Shown here piece after piece: positions 17,881 through 27,805 of a DNA stretch of 62,366 nt. The stretch is taken from positions 1-62,366 of the IMG/VR virus record IMGVR_UViG_3300020583_000001; one strand, given 5' to 3'. Position 1 is the first letter of the stretch, and each line of letters begins with the position of its first letter. The translations under genes were made by a program, and so were the position numbers. The DNA is from a virus. The notes under the pieces are model-generated. The model saw nothing but the letters and a program-made list of their open reading frames with translations, was not told where the DNA came from and made no database searches.

Positions 17881-19826
17881 TCCTCCCCCACAATCACAAT
17901 CGGATTGAACACCGGCGATGGTATGGTCGGCTGGTTATCCACGTTGGTCACTTGTCCTGTCCCCTCGCCATTCACTATCAGAAAATCGCTGAAGCTGGAG
18001 CTGTCATAAATATACGCTGAATTATTATTGTTCCCTTGTGTGCTCAGATTCTCGCCGAACACCACCGAATCGGTGATTGACGTTGACTGCCCGGTAGCAG
18101 GCGCGGCGGTAAAGCTGGCTTGGTCAATGTAGTAGGTAATATTCCCGCCGGGACCGCTCGACCACAGATCCACCTGAAACTGAATCCCACACTCTCCGGT
18201 TGTGTATCCCGGCCCTGATGGCTGCTGCACTGGCACTCCCGGCGTTCCGCTGTACCAGTAGGTCGTCCCGTTAATAATCACGTAATCAAAATACATATGC
18301 TTGGTATCCCCGGCGATGCGGTGCGCCGACTGTTGCACATGCGTCCAGTTGCCAAGCGTGAATCCCACCGTCGCCTTGGTATCGATCCAGTGACCGTGCT
18401 GCTGATCCCATATCTGCCACTTGCCGCTGGCCTCGTTCCATTGCGTACCGAACATGTACTCTACGTTATCGGCGGAGGAGAACAGGAACATGTCGATCTC
18501 ATAAGAGCCGACTAGTCCTTTGCTGTCCGTGGGAATCCAGACATGGAAGTCGTTGGTGAAATTGGTGGCGGCGTTGTTGTATCCAGCGATCAGCACCCAC
18601 AGGATATTCGTATTCGGCGGTCCCGTCATCGAGAACTGCATGGACGCGCCATCGAGCGACGGGGTGGAATGGCCTGTAGTCTGGGAGTTATATGTCGGAC
18701 GCCCCGAGCCGCCGGGATTGCACGAAGGGAGATAGCAGGGAGCCTTCCAGCGCGGATTGGTCTTCCCTCCCGGCACGATGTCATCCAGGTTATTAACCGT
18801 GGTGGTGGCGGTCAGGCTATTGTAGAAATTGCTGTAAGCCTTCCCGGCGGTCGTTAGCGTTCCCGAGGAAAGTTGCAGGCCGTCTACTGAATCAACCGTA
18901 GCGTACCAATAGATTCTCGCAACCAGTGGATAAAGTGCAGTGTACCAGCTGGTAACAACACTGTTGGGATCGCCGGGAAGGGTGTTCCAGCCCAGTTCCG
19001 TCAGCCACAGAGTTTTCCCTATGTTGGCTCCGGTGAGAATCCCCGTGAACAGGTTGTATTGCAGCAAGGCGTCTCCGTTGGCCTCGCCATAAATATGAAA
19101 AGCCAGCACCTCCGCTGCCGCAATCGCTCCCGGTGCCTGCGCCATGTACGCCTGATACACCGACAGGTGCGTTCCCGAGTTGCCTACGCCCGTACTCGGA
19201 CCCTGCATCACGCTACTGGACGCTGAATTATAAGCAGCAGAAGTCAGTCCCACGGTGGAGAGGGCATGGGCTACGGTTTCTCCGGTAGCGGTGATGCTGC
19301 CTCGGCCCAGAATAATCGCCCGTGCGTCTTCGGACAGCCGCAGCATTTGTGCGTTCGTGCCCACCCATGCGTACTGTCCCGCGCCGCTATTCCGGGTGAA
19401 CTCATTCCACGGGCACCACCCCGACACAAGAATATCCGACTGGGTGTTGAAGTATTGCGCGACCGCCTTGCACCATTCTCGCCAGATCAGGTTCGCGCCG
19501 GTGCCATCGGAGTTGAGGTCGGTGGGTGGCGCACAGTATCCATCCCCTCCGGCTTGATTATCGCAGCCGGTGTTGGATGGCTGGCTGCTGGCCCATTGCG
19601 GCGTTCCGCCTAGTTCGTAGATAACGTCGTGAACTCCAGCGGTGCGTATTTTATTCAACCAGAACGCGAAGTTGGTGAATGAATAGACGCCTGAAGAGGG
19701 ATTGCACAATTGCCAGCGGCAGGTGTTGTCCCAGAATCTATACGTCGAGAAAGGGACGTTGACTGGATAGGTACTGCCGCTGTCGCCGACGATGTTCAGG
19801 CCGAAGAAGCTGGATTTGATGGCCAT
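17877..19826 (-). CDS. Glycoside-hydrolase tailspike/depolymerase (clan GH-A-like)
   Basis: Residues 1-340 look like a TIM-barrel glycoside hydrolase of clan GH-A: WCPWNE holds the Asn-Glu acid/base pair (Glu142), FHIYGE (about 243-248) fits the conserved His strand, and LWLTELGW carries the probable nucleophile Glu277. Residues from about 370 form a beta-sandwich, lectin-like region. Together this suggests an enzyme that cuts a surface polysaccharide. No signal peptide is visible, unlike the spikes further left. The ATG at 19826 lies 5 bases after the upstream stop. A GTG at 19850 is an alternative start. Neither has a strong ribosome site. Confidence 0.85.
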   Translation of the reverse strand: MAIKSSFFGLNIVGDSGSTYPVNVPFSTYRFWDNTCRWQLCNPSSGVYSFTNFAFWLNKIRTAGVHDVIYELGGTPQWASSQPSNTGCDNQAGGDGYCAPPTDLNSDGTGANLIWREWCKAVAQYFNTQSDILVSGWCPWNEFTRNSGAGQYAWVGTNAQMLRLSEDARAIILGRGSITATGETVAHALSTVGLTSAAYNSASSSVMQGPSTGVGNSGTHLSVYQAYMAQAPGAIAAAEVLAFHIYGEANGDALLQYNLFTGILTGANIGKTLWLTELGWNTLPGDPNSVVTSWYTALYPLVARIYWYATVDSVDGLQLSSGTLTTAGKAYSNFYNSLTATTTVNNLDDIVPGGKTNPRWKAPCYLPSCNPGGSGRPTYNSQTTGHSTPSLDGASMQFSMTGPPNTNILWVLIAGYNNAATNFTNDFHVWIPTDSKGLVGSYEIDMFLFSSADNVEYMFGTQWNEASGKWQIWDQQHGHWIDTKATVGFTLGNWTHVQQSAHRIAGDTKHMYFDYVIINGTTYWYSGTPGVPVQQPSGPGYTTGECGIQFQVDLWSSGPGGNITYYIDQASFTAAPATGQSTSITDSVVFGENLSTQGNNNNSAYIYDSSSFSDFLIVNGEGTGQVTNVDNQPTIPSPVFNPIVIVGEE

Positions 19827-19831
19827 TGGAT

Positions 19832-20335
19832 TCAGTAGTTGATCGTCCACACAAGCTGGAGAGTTTGGCCGTTGGAGTTGAGTGTCACGGTCGGTGCCAG
19901 TCCTGTTTCGAGCGCCAAGGTGCCGCCGCTGGCATAAGTATTATTGAACAGTCCCGCCATGCCGATTATCACCGGAGGAGCAGGCGTAGTGCCATCGTAA
20001 GTCCAGGTGTAGGAGAATTGCGACTGGCTGCTTCCGGTGACGTGCGATGGAGAAAGCGCGGCGGTGCGGATGAGCGTGGTTCCAGTGGCGATCTCTCCCG
20101 GCATCACCGTGTCGGTCGCGCTCGGGGTAGTGTTGGTGCTGAGTCCGATGTAGCCTGCGCCCTTGACCGATGGTGATGTGCTGAATAACTGCGCGTTCCA
20201 GAAATCCGCACCTGCGTTGGTCCGCAGGTTGTGTTGTTCGGAACGGAATCGCAATCGCCCGTCAGCGTCACGAACCTCGATCACCACATCGGAATGGATT
20301 CCCACGCGGTCGCTAAATCGTCGCCTTATCTCCAC
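19832..20335 (-). CDS. Tail protein, 167 aa, beta-rich
   Basis: GTG at 20335 follows GGGAGG with 5-base spacing and overlaps the end of the nozzle-like gene by 23 bases. The 167-residue protein has the pattern common in small phage tail proteins: an N-terminal strand region (VVIEVRDADG), YIGLSTNTTPSATDT, then IGMAGLFNN, Gly-Gly-Thr-Leu and a final LQLVWTINY. Members are usually minor tail or fibre-attachment proteins. It stands between the nozzle-like protein and the glycoside-hydrolase spike, which fits an adaptor for the spike. Confidence 0.75.
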   Translation of the reverse strand: MEIRRRFSDRVGIHSDVVIEVRDADGRLRFRSEQHNLRTNAGADFWNAQLFSTSPSVKGAGYIGLSTNTTPSATDTVMPGEIATGTTLIRTAALSPSHVTGSSQSQFSYTWTYDGTTPAPPVIIGMAGLFNNTYASGGTLALETGLAPTVTLNSNGQTLQLVWTINY

Positions 20336-23300
20336 GATTGCCTCCCAAGGAGCGGTAGTTTGTATAAGCGCCGTCGCGTCCCCAGTTGCCAACGAGGACT
20401 TCAAAATCCTGTAAGAATAATTGAAATGGAGCAGTTGATGTCGCCAAAAAGAAGTATAACTGACCTTTGTTAGCCGTCAGCACTTGCAGCAACTTCTGAT
20501 ATTGCCCGCCGGTCGCTGGCAACACAACTGGCGCGGGTGACTGCCCATCAAAGCTGGTGATGACGAGGGTGATCGGCGTCGTGGCGGCGTAGGCTCCGAC
20601 TATCCGCTGGATGTGCGAGTAGCCCTTGAAGCCGAAGCTGGTTCCCTGCGTCTGCCATACCTCGCCCAGTTCAGGCGTGGCCTCGGCGATCCATTGCACG
20701 TCAAATAATCGCCAGGGAACGGTGTCCTGCGGCTCGATGCGAACCAGATGTGCAATGAACGGCGTGTTGAAGCTGTAGGAGAGAGTGCTCTCGCCGTCTT
20801 GCTCGACCACCGGCGTGAACGCATGAAGGGTAAGGGTATCCGCGTCACGGACTAGCAAGGACTTGTTGTTTCCGAAGGTATCCGCGTGCAACAGAAATCC
20901 CTGTACGAATCCGGCCCCTCCTCCAGGCTGCACCGGCATCCAGTCACTATAGCGATCCGCGATGGCTTCGGGCTTGGGAATGAAGCTCGGTTGCCAGCCA
21001 TGAATGAGCGAGGCGGCGGACTGAACAGTAAAGTCGTCCGTCCACTGCACCATCAGGCCCATGAAATTAGCGAGTAAGCCGCCGCCGAGTGAGGCCAGCG
21101 CATATTGCCGCGTAGTGGATTGCGGGACTGCGCTCGGAGATGCCACCGCCGACCCATTAGACATCGGCGTGATGAACATGGTAGGGCTATTCGGCGTGGT
21201 ATCAAGATAGATATCCCCCCATTGCTCGTTGGCGCGGAGATCGCCGCCGTCGTACTCGAAGCTGGCCACGGTCACCGGGATCGGCGCGGACAGGTCGTTA
21301 GTGGAATCCTGCTGCGCGGTTACAATGCCGTTGATGAGCCCATAGGTCAGCATGGGATAGAGTGCCGAACTCGACAGTACTGTGCCTTCCTGTTGCTCGG
21401 GATGGTAGACGACGGACGCAGGTGTGGCATAGATGTCGAGTTGCCACGCCTTGCGGCGGCGGTCATAGACGAGGGTGTGATAAGTGGCGCTCGAATCCTG
21501 ATAGGTGGCATAGAGGAAGCCATTGCCGGTTTCGAGACGAAAGGTTCCAGCGCGGGTGTAATCAGGCGGGAGGAACGTCACCGGTCCATAGGTGACAGGT
21601 TGCCCCGGCACGCCTTCGTGGGGGAACAGGTTGTAGAGATCGCCGTCGGTCAGTGAGCCTTCGGCGGTATCGTAGATCCCGTCCTTGGCCCACCATGAGA
21701 TGGATGCGCCATCGTTGCACTTGCCGTAGGGAGCTGCCAGCCCACGGGAGACAGATTGCTGCACGACGGAGTAGCGTTCAAGCCCGTCGGATTGAAAATA
21801 CATCCGCCACCAGCGCTCGGTAGACGCCACGTAAGACACTCCGTCCATGATCTCTCCGCCCATCAGCGGCTCAGTCGGAGGAGTTATTTCCTGGTTATAG
21901 GTGTCGGGGGCGGAGTCGGGGGCGTTGGATTTGCATTCGTAGACTTGGCCGGGACGGAGAGAGTCACCGCAGGCGAAGACAGTTCCGTTAGCGTCTGGTC
22001 CCCACATGTAAGGGAGGCGTTGCTGGGCGATGGCGGGTTCATAGATGGAGAGTGGAAGATTAGTCCCGGCCCCAGCATTCTCAACAAAGCGGAACATATA
22101 AGTGGTTCCCGAGACGAGAACTGGACGGGTATAGAGAGTATAGACATTCGTTCCCCCAATCTTAACAAGGTTGCCAGGGAGATATCTGAGCGCATTTGTC
22201 GGAGATGGAATTGTAACCAGCGCCAGCGTCCCAGTCACAGTCGTAGCGGTGACATTGAGCGGGATGTCAATCGACGGCCACGGCTGGTAATTGTCAAACT
22301 CCAGCGGCTCCCCAGCGGCGGCGGTGAAGTCGGAATAATTATCAAAGAACGTCGCTGGACTTCCATTGGTAAGGCTGATCTGCCCGATCTTACGCCATGA
22401 GGTTATGGTCCCACCGTAGCGGAAGATATCCAGGGTGTCGATCTGCGAGTCGTAGACGGTGGACGGAGTAAACACCAGCACCAGTTGCCGCCGGGGATTG
22501 ACGCCGTAGCGAGTCGCCGGGGATGGATTCCCTTTCGCTCCGGTAACGCTGGACCGTGGCCGCACCCGATAGAGATAAGGCGCACCGCTTGCTCCCACAT
22601 CCGGCGAGAATCCACCTTTATACGTCACCGAGTTGAAGGCTACGTTCACGACTCCCGAAGCGTTGATGAGTATCTGCACCTTGCTGAGTGTCGCCAGCGT
22701 CTTCGTCTGATCGTTGCCTACGCGGGTCAGCTCGTTGATGGCGAATTTAATCTCGCTCCATTGTGTGGTTCCAGTGGCGGACTGGGCGCTCGATGCCGTC
22801 GGCCCCTGATTGGCGCTCTCTGCTGTAACTTCTTCGTCAATAGCAGCGCGTTGCGCGACCAGTTGCGCCACTCCTAATTGAGTGAGGCCGTTCTGGACGC
22901 CGAGTGCAATATCGTTGGGACGGATGGTGTAGTAGTAGAAATTCTCAGTGAAACTGCCGTCGCCGACATCGAGCAGAATCTTGGCTTCGATCAGGTTGGC
23001 GAGGTTATCAATGTTAAGCGACAGGTGGATGTAGTCTTCCGGTTGCGCTGACGCGAAGGGATTGAGCGTATCTGGATAGGATGCCGTGCCAATTCCCGTA
23101 GCCACCGCAAACAGGTTGTCCGACGAGGTGATGCTGTTGCCAACGGCGACCGTGGGATGGAAAATCTGGATCGCCGGAACGCCGCGCAGGAACTCAGATG
23201 AGGTATGAGTGTTAACCGTAGAAGTCGTGAAACATACCGTCCCGTTCGGCCCGGTTTCCACGTCAAGCACGTAGCACACTTCCGAACCGATCTGCACCAA

Positions 23301-24812
23301 GGCACCACGGCGCAACGAGTTGACATAGGCCAGCTCGTTTACCGAGGCATCGTCGATCCCCGGCCCTGACCCCAATGACGATGGCACCACAACGCATTGC
23401 CCGGTTGTTCCGCTTAGATAAGTAATCCCTGAAATCGCCAGCGCTTGCGAGAGTGGAGGGAATACGTCCTCAACCGTATAAGGACCGTTCCCTCCAATCA
23501 CCAGAGCCATGTCCCGCTGATAGGCTCCGATCCCGGTAGCCTGCTGGAATATCTGGCCGTTGTTGAGCGCGACCAGGGTTTGCTCGTTCTGCCACTGCAT
23601 GAAGTCGATCTCGATGGGATAGGCTCCAGAAGCAGGGAAGTTGACGACGAAGGTTTCGGCGTACTGCGATCCCGGCGCGGATAGATTGGTGCCACCGAGG
23701 ACTGAAGATGATCCCGGCGCGAACGCATATCCACTGACTGCGGTCTGGGTGTGATTAAAGAAGTGATCGTTGAACGGCCCGCTGACCAAGGTCGCGCCTT
23801 GGATAGCGAATATGATTCCGTCGTCGTGATTGATATTTATCGTGTAGTTGCCGGGAGCAGGCACGAACAAAGTAGCGAGCACCACCATGTCGTAATCCTG
23901 GGTCGCGCCACTCCACGGCTGAGTATAGCCTGTGATCGCTCCAACGGGACTAACTGTCGCCCACTCTATCGGCTGCACATTGGGATCAGTGGTCCCATTG
24001 TACTGTGGAGGATTGAACATGATGGAGGAGCCGGATGCGGAGGCGGTTGCGGAGGAGGTGGACAGAGGATAGTAACGCCCAAACGCACCTTGCTCATAGG
24101 ACAACCGGGGCCAGAAGTAAGCGTTTACCGCGCCGGATAGGTAGACTCCAGCCGCCAGTCCCGCACCACCCGCTACCTGAATCGTCGTCATGCCTGTAGT
24201 GCTGGGATCGTGAAACACTCCCTGCACAGTGTCGGTGATACGAGCGCCATTCGAGAGGCCGGATGCAGTGCCACCAAGGGCGACCGTGCCAATCCCCGCT
24301 GGGAGGCTCATAAATGCGATGTTGAATTCGTTGATCCCGGTGATTGGCGCGATCTGGGGCTCGGCGATCCCTGCGTTCTGTTGGATCACCGTCGGGCTGG
24401 GCGAGGAGAATTTCTGATAGTCCGTCGAGGTTGCCACGTACATGTACGGCGTTGGGGATTCATCGGGGCGGAACGGGATCATGGCCGCGCCGGGAGAGAT
24501 GCCACCGCCCTGCATCGCTCCGACTTGAGCTCCGGTGTCGAGGAAGAGAGTGTCGTTGGCGTTGCGCGTCAGGAACCTTGGCTTGTTGTCAGTGTTGAGA
24601 GTCGAGTAGGCGCGGAGGTCGGTGATGTTCGATCCGTTGGTCGAGAAGAGTTGGACCATGCCGGGACGGGTACGCATGGACGAATCTGAGACGGAACGGA
24701 CGTTGACTAGAGCGGCGTATTTGTTCGGCGGGATGTTATCGGGAACGGAGTTGGTCTTGAGCCCGCCGTTGACATAGCGGAAGCCTTCCGATGGCCGCTT
24801 GTAGTCGCTCAC
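20313..24812 (-). CDS. Very large tail nozzle-like protein with PA14-like insert, 1499 aa
   Basis: The N-terminus (residues 13-52: FRYVNGGLKTNS, IPPNKYAALVNVR, MRTRPGMVQLF) has the logic of podovirus nozzle (tail tubular B) proteins, which start with a gene-wide RPG and NG motif. At 1499 residues it is much longer than the roughly 800 typical of that family. Residues about 295-415 look like a PA14-type carbohydrate-binding domain: a strand with LFVPAPGNYTI and the HDDG signature at 329-332. Many later beta repeats suggest propeller domains. GTG at 24812 follows GGGAGG and overlaps the upstream stop (GTGA). The nozzle assignment is inferred from order and motifs. Confidence 0.8.
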   Translation of the reverse strand: MSDYKRPSEGFRYVNGGLKTNSVPDNIPPNKYAALVNVRSVSDSSMRTRPGMVQLFSTNGSNITDLRAYSTLNTDNKPRFLTRNANDTLFLDTGAQVGAMQGGGISPGAAMIPFRPDESPTPYMYVATSTDYQKFSSPSPTVIQQNAGIAEPQIAPITGINEFNIAFMSLPAGIGTVALGGTASGLSNGARITDTVQGVFHDPSTTGMTTIQVAGGAGLAAGVYLSGAVNAYFWPRLSYEQGAFGRYYPLSTSSATASASGSSIMFNPPQYNGTTDPNVQPIEWATVSPVGAITGYTQPWSGATQDYDMVVLATLFVPAPGNYTININHDDGIIFAIQGATLVSGPFNDHFFNHTQTAVSGYAFAPGSSSVLGGTNLSAPGSQYAETFVVNFPASGAYPIEIDFMQWQNEQTLVALNNGQIFQQATGIGAYQRDMALVIGGNGPYTVEDVFPPLSQALAISGITYLSGTTGQCVVVPSSLGSGPGIDDASVNELAYVNSLRRGALVQIGSEVCYVLDVETGPNGTVCFTTSTVNTHTSSEFLRGVPAIQIFHPTVAVGNSITSSDNLFAVATGIGTASYPDTLNPFASAQPEDYIHLSLNIDNLANLIEAKILLDVGDGSFTENFYYYTIRPNDIALGVQNGLTQLGVAQLVAQRAAIDEEVTAESANQGPTASSAQSATGTTQWSEIKFAINELTRVGNDQTKTLATLSKVQILINASGVVNVAFNSVTYKGGFSPDVGASGAPYLYRVRPRSSVTGAKGNPSPATRYGVNPRRQLVLVFTPSTVYDSQIDTLDIFRYGGTITSWRKIGQISLTNGSPATFFDNYSDFTAAAGEPLEFDNYQPWPSIDIPLNVTATTVTGTLALVTIPSPTNALRYLPGNLVKIGGTNVYTLYTRPVLVSGTTYMFRFVENAGAGTNLPLSIYEPAIAQQRLPYMWGPDANGTVFACGDSLRPGQVYECKSNAPDSAPDTYNQEITPPTEPLMGGEIMDGVSYVASTERWWRMYFQSDGLERYSVVQQSVSRGLAAPYGKCNDGASISWWAKDGIYDTAEGSLTDGDLYNLFPHEGVPGQPVTYGPVTFLPPDYTRAGTFRLETGNGFLYATYQDSSATYHTLVYDRRRKAWQLDIYATPASVVYHPEQQEGTVLSSSALYPMLTYGLINGIVTAQQDSTNDLSAPIPVTVASFEYDGGDLRANEQWGDIYLDTTPNSPTMFITPMSNGSAVASPSAVPQSTTRQYALASLGGGLLANFMGLMVQWTDDFTVQSAASLIHGWQPSFIPKPEAIADRYSDWMPVQPGGGAGFVQGFLLHADTFGNNKSLLVRDADTLTLHAFTPVVEQDGESTLSYSFNTPFIAHLVRIEPQDTVPWRLFDVQWIAEATPELGEVWQTQGTSFGFKGYSHIQRIVGAYAATTPITLVITSFDGQSPAPVVLPATGGQYQKLLQVLTANKGQLYFFLATSTAPFQLFLQDFEVLVGNWGRDGAYTNYRSLGGNRGDKATI

Positions 24813-26455
24813 TGACTTCCTCCCGCCGCTGGATCGCTGTCAGGAGTATAACGTGGATTCATGTTAGCTTCGTTCTGCGACATCCCGTAGAGAATCTTTG
24901 TGAACTCACCTTGCTCGGCCAGTTTGGAGGAATATAACGCTGCCATCTGCATAAAGCGTTGCAATAGCGATTCCGTCATCGTAAATTCCTCGCCGCCCAT
25001 CTTAAAGGCCGCGAGGTGCTGAGCGTAGTCAATTATAACGTCGTACACGTCCTGCGTCAGTTGCAGGCAGTCCGTCAGGTTCACTGGGATGGGAGCGTTC
25101 TCCACCACGGTCGTCGTGATCGAATATGGACCCGCATCGGGTGGCGGCGACAACGCAACCAGATTCAATCCTGCCGTCAGTCCCTCCTGCGGCGACCCCT
25201 GCGCCGATCCCTGCCAGAGAGGGTTATAGAGGTCGGCGGATTTGACGGCATCCACTTGAAGAGGGATGTTATTGCTGCGAAGGGCGAGGACTGCTGAAGC
25301 CGCCGCCAGAAGTTGCAGACCTTGCTTATAACGGCCTTCGCAATACTTGGCGCGAAGCAGATCCTTGGCATTCGATTCCCTCCCCAAGAGATCCGCCAGC
25401 GCTCCCCATTTCACTATCCACGCCCAGTCGTCAGGGATGCTCAAGGTGGATGGGCAGGCGACTCCTTCATTAACCGAATAGCCGCTCTCGATAGTCAGCA
25501 GATCGTACTGACCGGGGACTGGCGGCGTATCCACGTCGAACGACAGCAATGGCTGTGTGCTTACGAGATAAAGTTGCGGTGTCCCTTGCGGCTGGGTGGT
25601 CGAGTAAGGCTCGTAAGCATTCATCCCCCAAGTGTCGTCTTGGAACATCAGTGACATCGCGCCTTGTTCGGGAAAAAAGGCTACGCGGCGGAGGTCCAGC
25701 ACCGATGCGGATAAGAGGGTGCGACCGGGATCGGCGGGGGCTTGGCGGTGGGTGTAAGTGCAGCCGGTGACGCCCAGAGTTTCATCGCGGCGGCGGGTGA
25801 TCGCTGATTCGATGTCGGAGACGTTGAACTGGAGTGAGCCAGTCCACAAGCCAAGGCCGGTCACAGGCTCCAGCAGATGATATTCCATGACGGTTGCCAG
25901 CGTAGCGATGGTTTGGTTCAGTGAGCGCAGAGTATTCGGCGCGATGGTCGAGTCGGTGATGTCGTAGAAGGTGACACCCTGCTGCGACTGAAAGGTGAAG
26001 TCGCCACGCCAGTACGAGGTCAGTGCATTCCACGTTTGCATCGCCTCTTGGATATAGATGATAAGTTCCGGTTGCGACCAGAACTGCATCGTTGGGTCAT
26101 AAAGCCGGTCGGCAAGCGCAGCCAGAGCGTCAGAGAGGGCGAAGGCGCATAGCGTGGCCGCGACGATATCCACCACGCCAAGATTGACCTGAATCCCATA
26201 GAGATTGCCGTTGGGAGAATAAACCAGCAACTCCGATTGAGCGCAGATAGTATTGACCGAGGTCTGCTGAAGCACCCCGGTCGTAGTGATTGTTAACCGC
26301 CATGTCACCGCCTGCGAGACATCGTTGAGAAATATCCCGGTTACCGCTGCAACATTGGATACCTTGGAGTATTGAATTACCGGATCATTCGTGACTGTAA
26401 CCTGCCACGCTTGTCCGCTAGGATCGAGGAGATAGATAAGGGGAACAGTTTCCAC
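24809..26455 (-). CDS. Putative tail adaptor-type structural protein, 548 aa
   Basis: The 548-residue protein has a helical core (about residues 135-165, LIIYIQEAMQTWNALTSYWR) that resembles the head-to-tail adaptor pattern also seen in the 338-residue protein at 33396-34412, embedded between beta-rich stretches. The C-terminus has another helical segment (MTESLLQRFMQMAALYSSKLAEQ). It is coupled to the nozzle-like gene (GTGA overlap), so it is probably a tail-connector component. GTG at 26455 is used, with GGAGG 13 bases upstream inside the preceding gene. The exact role is unknown. Confidence 0.75.
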   Translation of the reverse strand: METVPLIYLLDPSGQAWQVTVTNDPVIQYSKVSNVAAVTGIFLNDVSQAVTWRLTITTTGVLQQTSVNTICAQSELLVYSPNGNLYGIQVNLGVVDIVAATLCAFALSDALAALADRLYDPTMQFWSQPELIIYIQEAMQTWNALTSYWRGDFTFQSQQGVTFYDITDSTIAPNTLRSLNQTIATLATVMEYHLLEPVTGLGLWTGSLQFNVSDIESAITRRRDETLGVTGCTYTHRQAPADPGRTLLSASVLDLRRVAFFPEQGAMSLMFQDDTWGMNAYEPYSTTQPQGTPQLYLVSTQPLLSFDVDTPPVPGQYDLLTIESGYSVNEGVACPSTLSIPDDWAWIVKWGALADLLGRESNAKDLLRAKYCEGRYKQGLQLLAAASAVLALRSNNIPLQVDAVKSADLYNPLWQGSAQGSPQEGLTAGLNLVALSPPPDAGPYSITTTVVENAPIPVNLTDCLQLTQDVYDVIIDYAQHLAAFKMGGEEFTMTESLLQRFMQMAALYSSKLAEQGEFTKILYGMSQNEANMNPRYTPDSDPAAGGSQ

Positions 26456-26461
26456 AAGTTG

Positions 26462-27652
26462 CTAAGTCCTCCCTCGGCATTCATAGTCCACAGTGATGGA
26501 CACTGAGGATGAATCGGTCAGGGTCAGCGTGGTAGTGTTCAGGGTGCTAATCCAGATGCGTCCGACTGGATCAGCCAGCGGGGTGATAGTGCAGATTGGA
26601 GCGGTAGCATAAGTCCCGGTGAAAGTGTAAGAGTTAGAAGTGGTGGAAGCTGAGAACGTAAGTTGCCCCGCTGCGTCTGTATTAGACGAGGTGCCTGTTC
26701 GCGTGCCGCTATTGGTCACGTTATTGCCTAAAAACACAGGAGCGTTGTTGACATAGAGGCCATAATTAGTGGCATGGCCGGAGTATGAAGTCTGGGCGTC
26801 AATATAGACCCCATAGAATGATGCGCTGGTGTTATTGCCGAGTCCCTGATCTCCCACATACATTCCCATCAGCGTGCCAACGCACAACGGACCACCGCAG
26901 ATAGACTCTCCGGTCTGCGGCTCTATATAGACTCCGTATTCGTTGGTCACGGGATCGGACACCGCTGATCCTGAAGGCACTACGTCCAGCACCATCGCTT
27001 GGGTTACCGTCCCTCCGAGACTGGTCATCTCATTGGTAGCTTGCCCTGAGAACGCCGCTACTTTAGAGACTGTGGCAGTTCCAGAAATAGCGCCTCCCGG
27101 CCACGCCTCGGACTGAACTCCGATGATCGCGTTGGCGGTTCCACCGTTGGCCATAGTTTGCAGGGTGAAGTTGGATATCCCAGCTATAGTTCCAGCGGCA
27201 CCGGCGTTGCTGGTAGTGTGATTCTCGACGAACACAGCAGCGTTCGCTCCATATCCTCCGGTAGGAGTGCCAGTACGAGAAAAGCTAATATTGAGATTAT
27301 TGATGCCGCTGGCTACGGCGGGATATGAGAGATAGAAGGGCTCAGTGGTATCCGCTACCTGCGTTCCATTATCGGAAACCGACGAATCTTGTACGGTGGT
27401 GGGAGTTACGAACACCGGAAGGTAGGGGCTGGCGCAGGTGTCCCCACTGGCGCAAGTGATACCACTGCCACTACTGGTTGGGCAAGGAGCGCTGGTAGTG
27501 GTTACGAAGCCGAATATGGAATCGGCCTGGACACAGTTGCCGGAGGTCCAGTTGGAATTGTAAGCGCCGCCGTGGATAGTGGCGTTAGTATTGATGACTT
27601 GGGCGGAGCAGCCAACGGTCAGGAGGACGAGTGCCAGCCATAGCCATCTCAT
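26462..27652 (-). CDS. Lipoprotein-like beta-rich surface protein, 396 aa
   Basis: Residues 1-15 (MRWLWLALVLLTVGC) form a signal sequence ending in a lipobox-like LTVGC, so the mature protein may be lipid-anchored at Cys15. The rest is Gly/Ser/Thr/Asn-rich beta structure with repeated GVYI/YGLYV strands (about residues 240-310), similar to phage fibre head domains. A lipid-anchored fibre-like protein could sit in the host envelope and block superinfection, or be secreted. The start overlaps the previous stop (ATGA). The function is not established. Confidence 0.75.
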   Translation of the reverse strand: MRWLWLALVLLTVGCSAQVINTNATIHGGAYNSNWTSGNCVQADSIFGFVTTTSAPCPTSSGSGITCASGDTCASPYLPVFVTPTTVQDSSVSDNGTQVADTTEPFYLSYPAVASGINNLNISFSRTGTPTGGYGANAAVFVENHTTSNAGAAGTIAGISNFTLQTMANGGTANAIIGVQSEAWPGGAISGTATVSKVAAFSGQATNEMTSLGGTVTQAMVLDVVPSGSAVSDPVTNEYGVYIEPQTGESICGGPLCVGTLMGMYVGDQGLGNNTSASFYGVYIDAQTSYSGHATNYGLYVNNAPVFLGNNVTNSGTRTGTSSNTDAAGQLTFSASTTSNSYTFTGTYATAPICTITPLADPVGRIWISTLNTTTLTLTDSSSVSITVDYECRGRT

Positions 27653-27804
27653 TTGCTGCCTCCCTTGCGCTTGGACTTCTTCTTCGACTTCTGTTTATTT
27701 TCAGTTGCGTAAAATACTCTCTTGGCCGTCTCGGGATCGTAGGTCTTTTTCATTGACGACATCACTTCGTCGCCGTGACCTTTGTAATGTTCCGAGACTG
27801 GCAT
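27649..27804 (-). CDS. Small basic phage protein, 51 aa
   Basis: The 51-residue product starts MPVSEHYKGHGDEVM, then KKTYDPETAKRVFYATEN, and ends in a Lys/Arg-rich tail (KQKSKKKSKRKGG). Small proteins of this pattern are common among podovirus structural-region genes, where they are uncharacterised. The gene overlaps the next start (AATGAG). The tail could bind DNA or RNA. It is too short to say more. Confidence 0.75.
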   Translation of the reverse strand: MPVSEHYKGHGDEVMSSMKKTYDPETAKRVFYATENKQKSKKKSKRKGGSK

Positions 27805-27805
27805 C

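Noticed and set aside
20313-24812. Long plus-strand frames inside the minus-strand tail genes (for example 21105-21656)
   Set aside because: They are antisense shadows of strongly coding genes, without ribosome sites or protein-like content.
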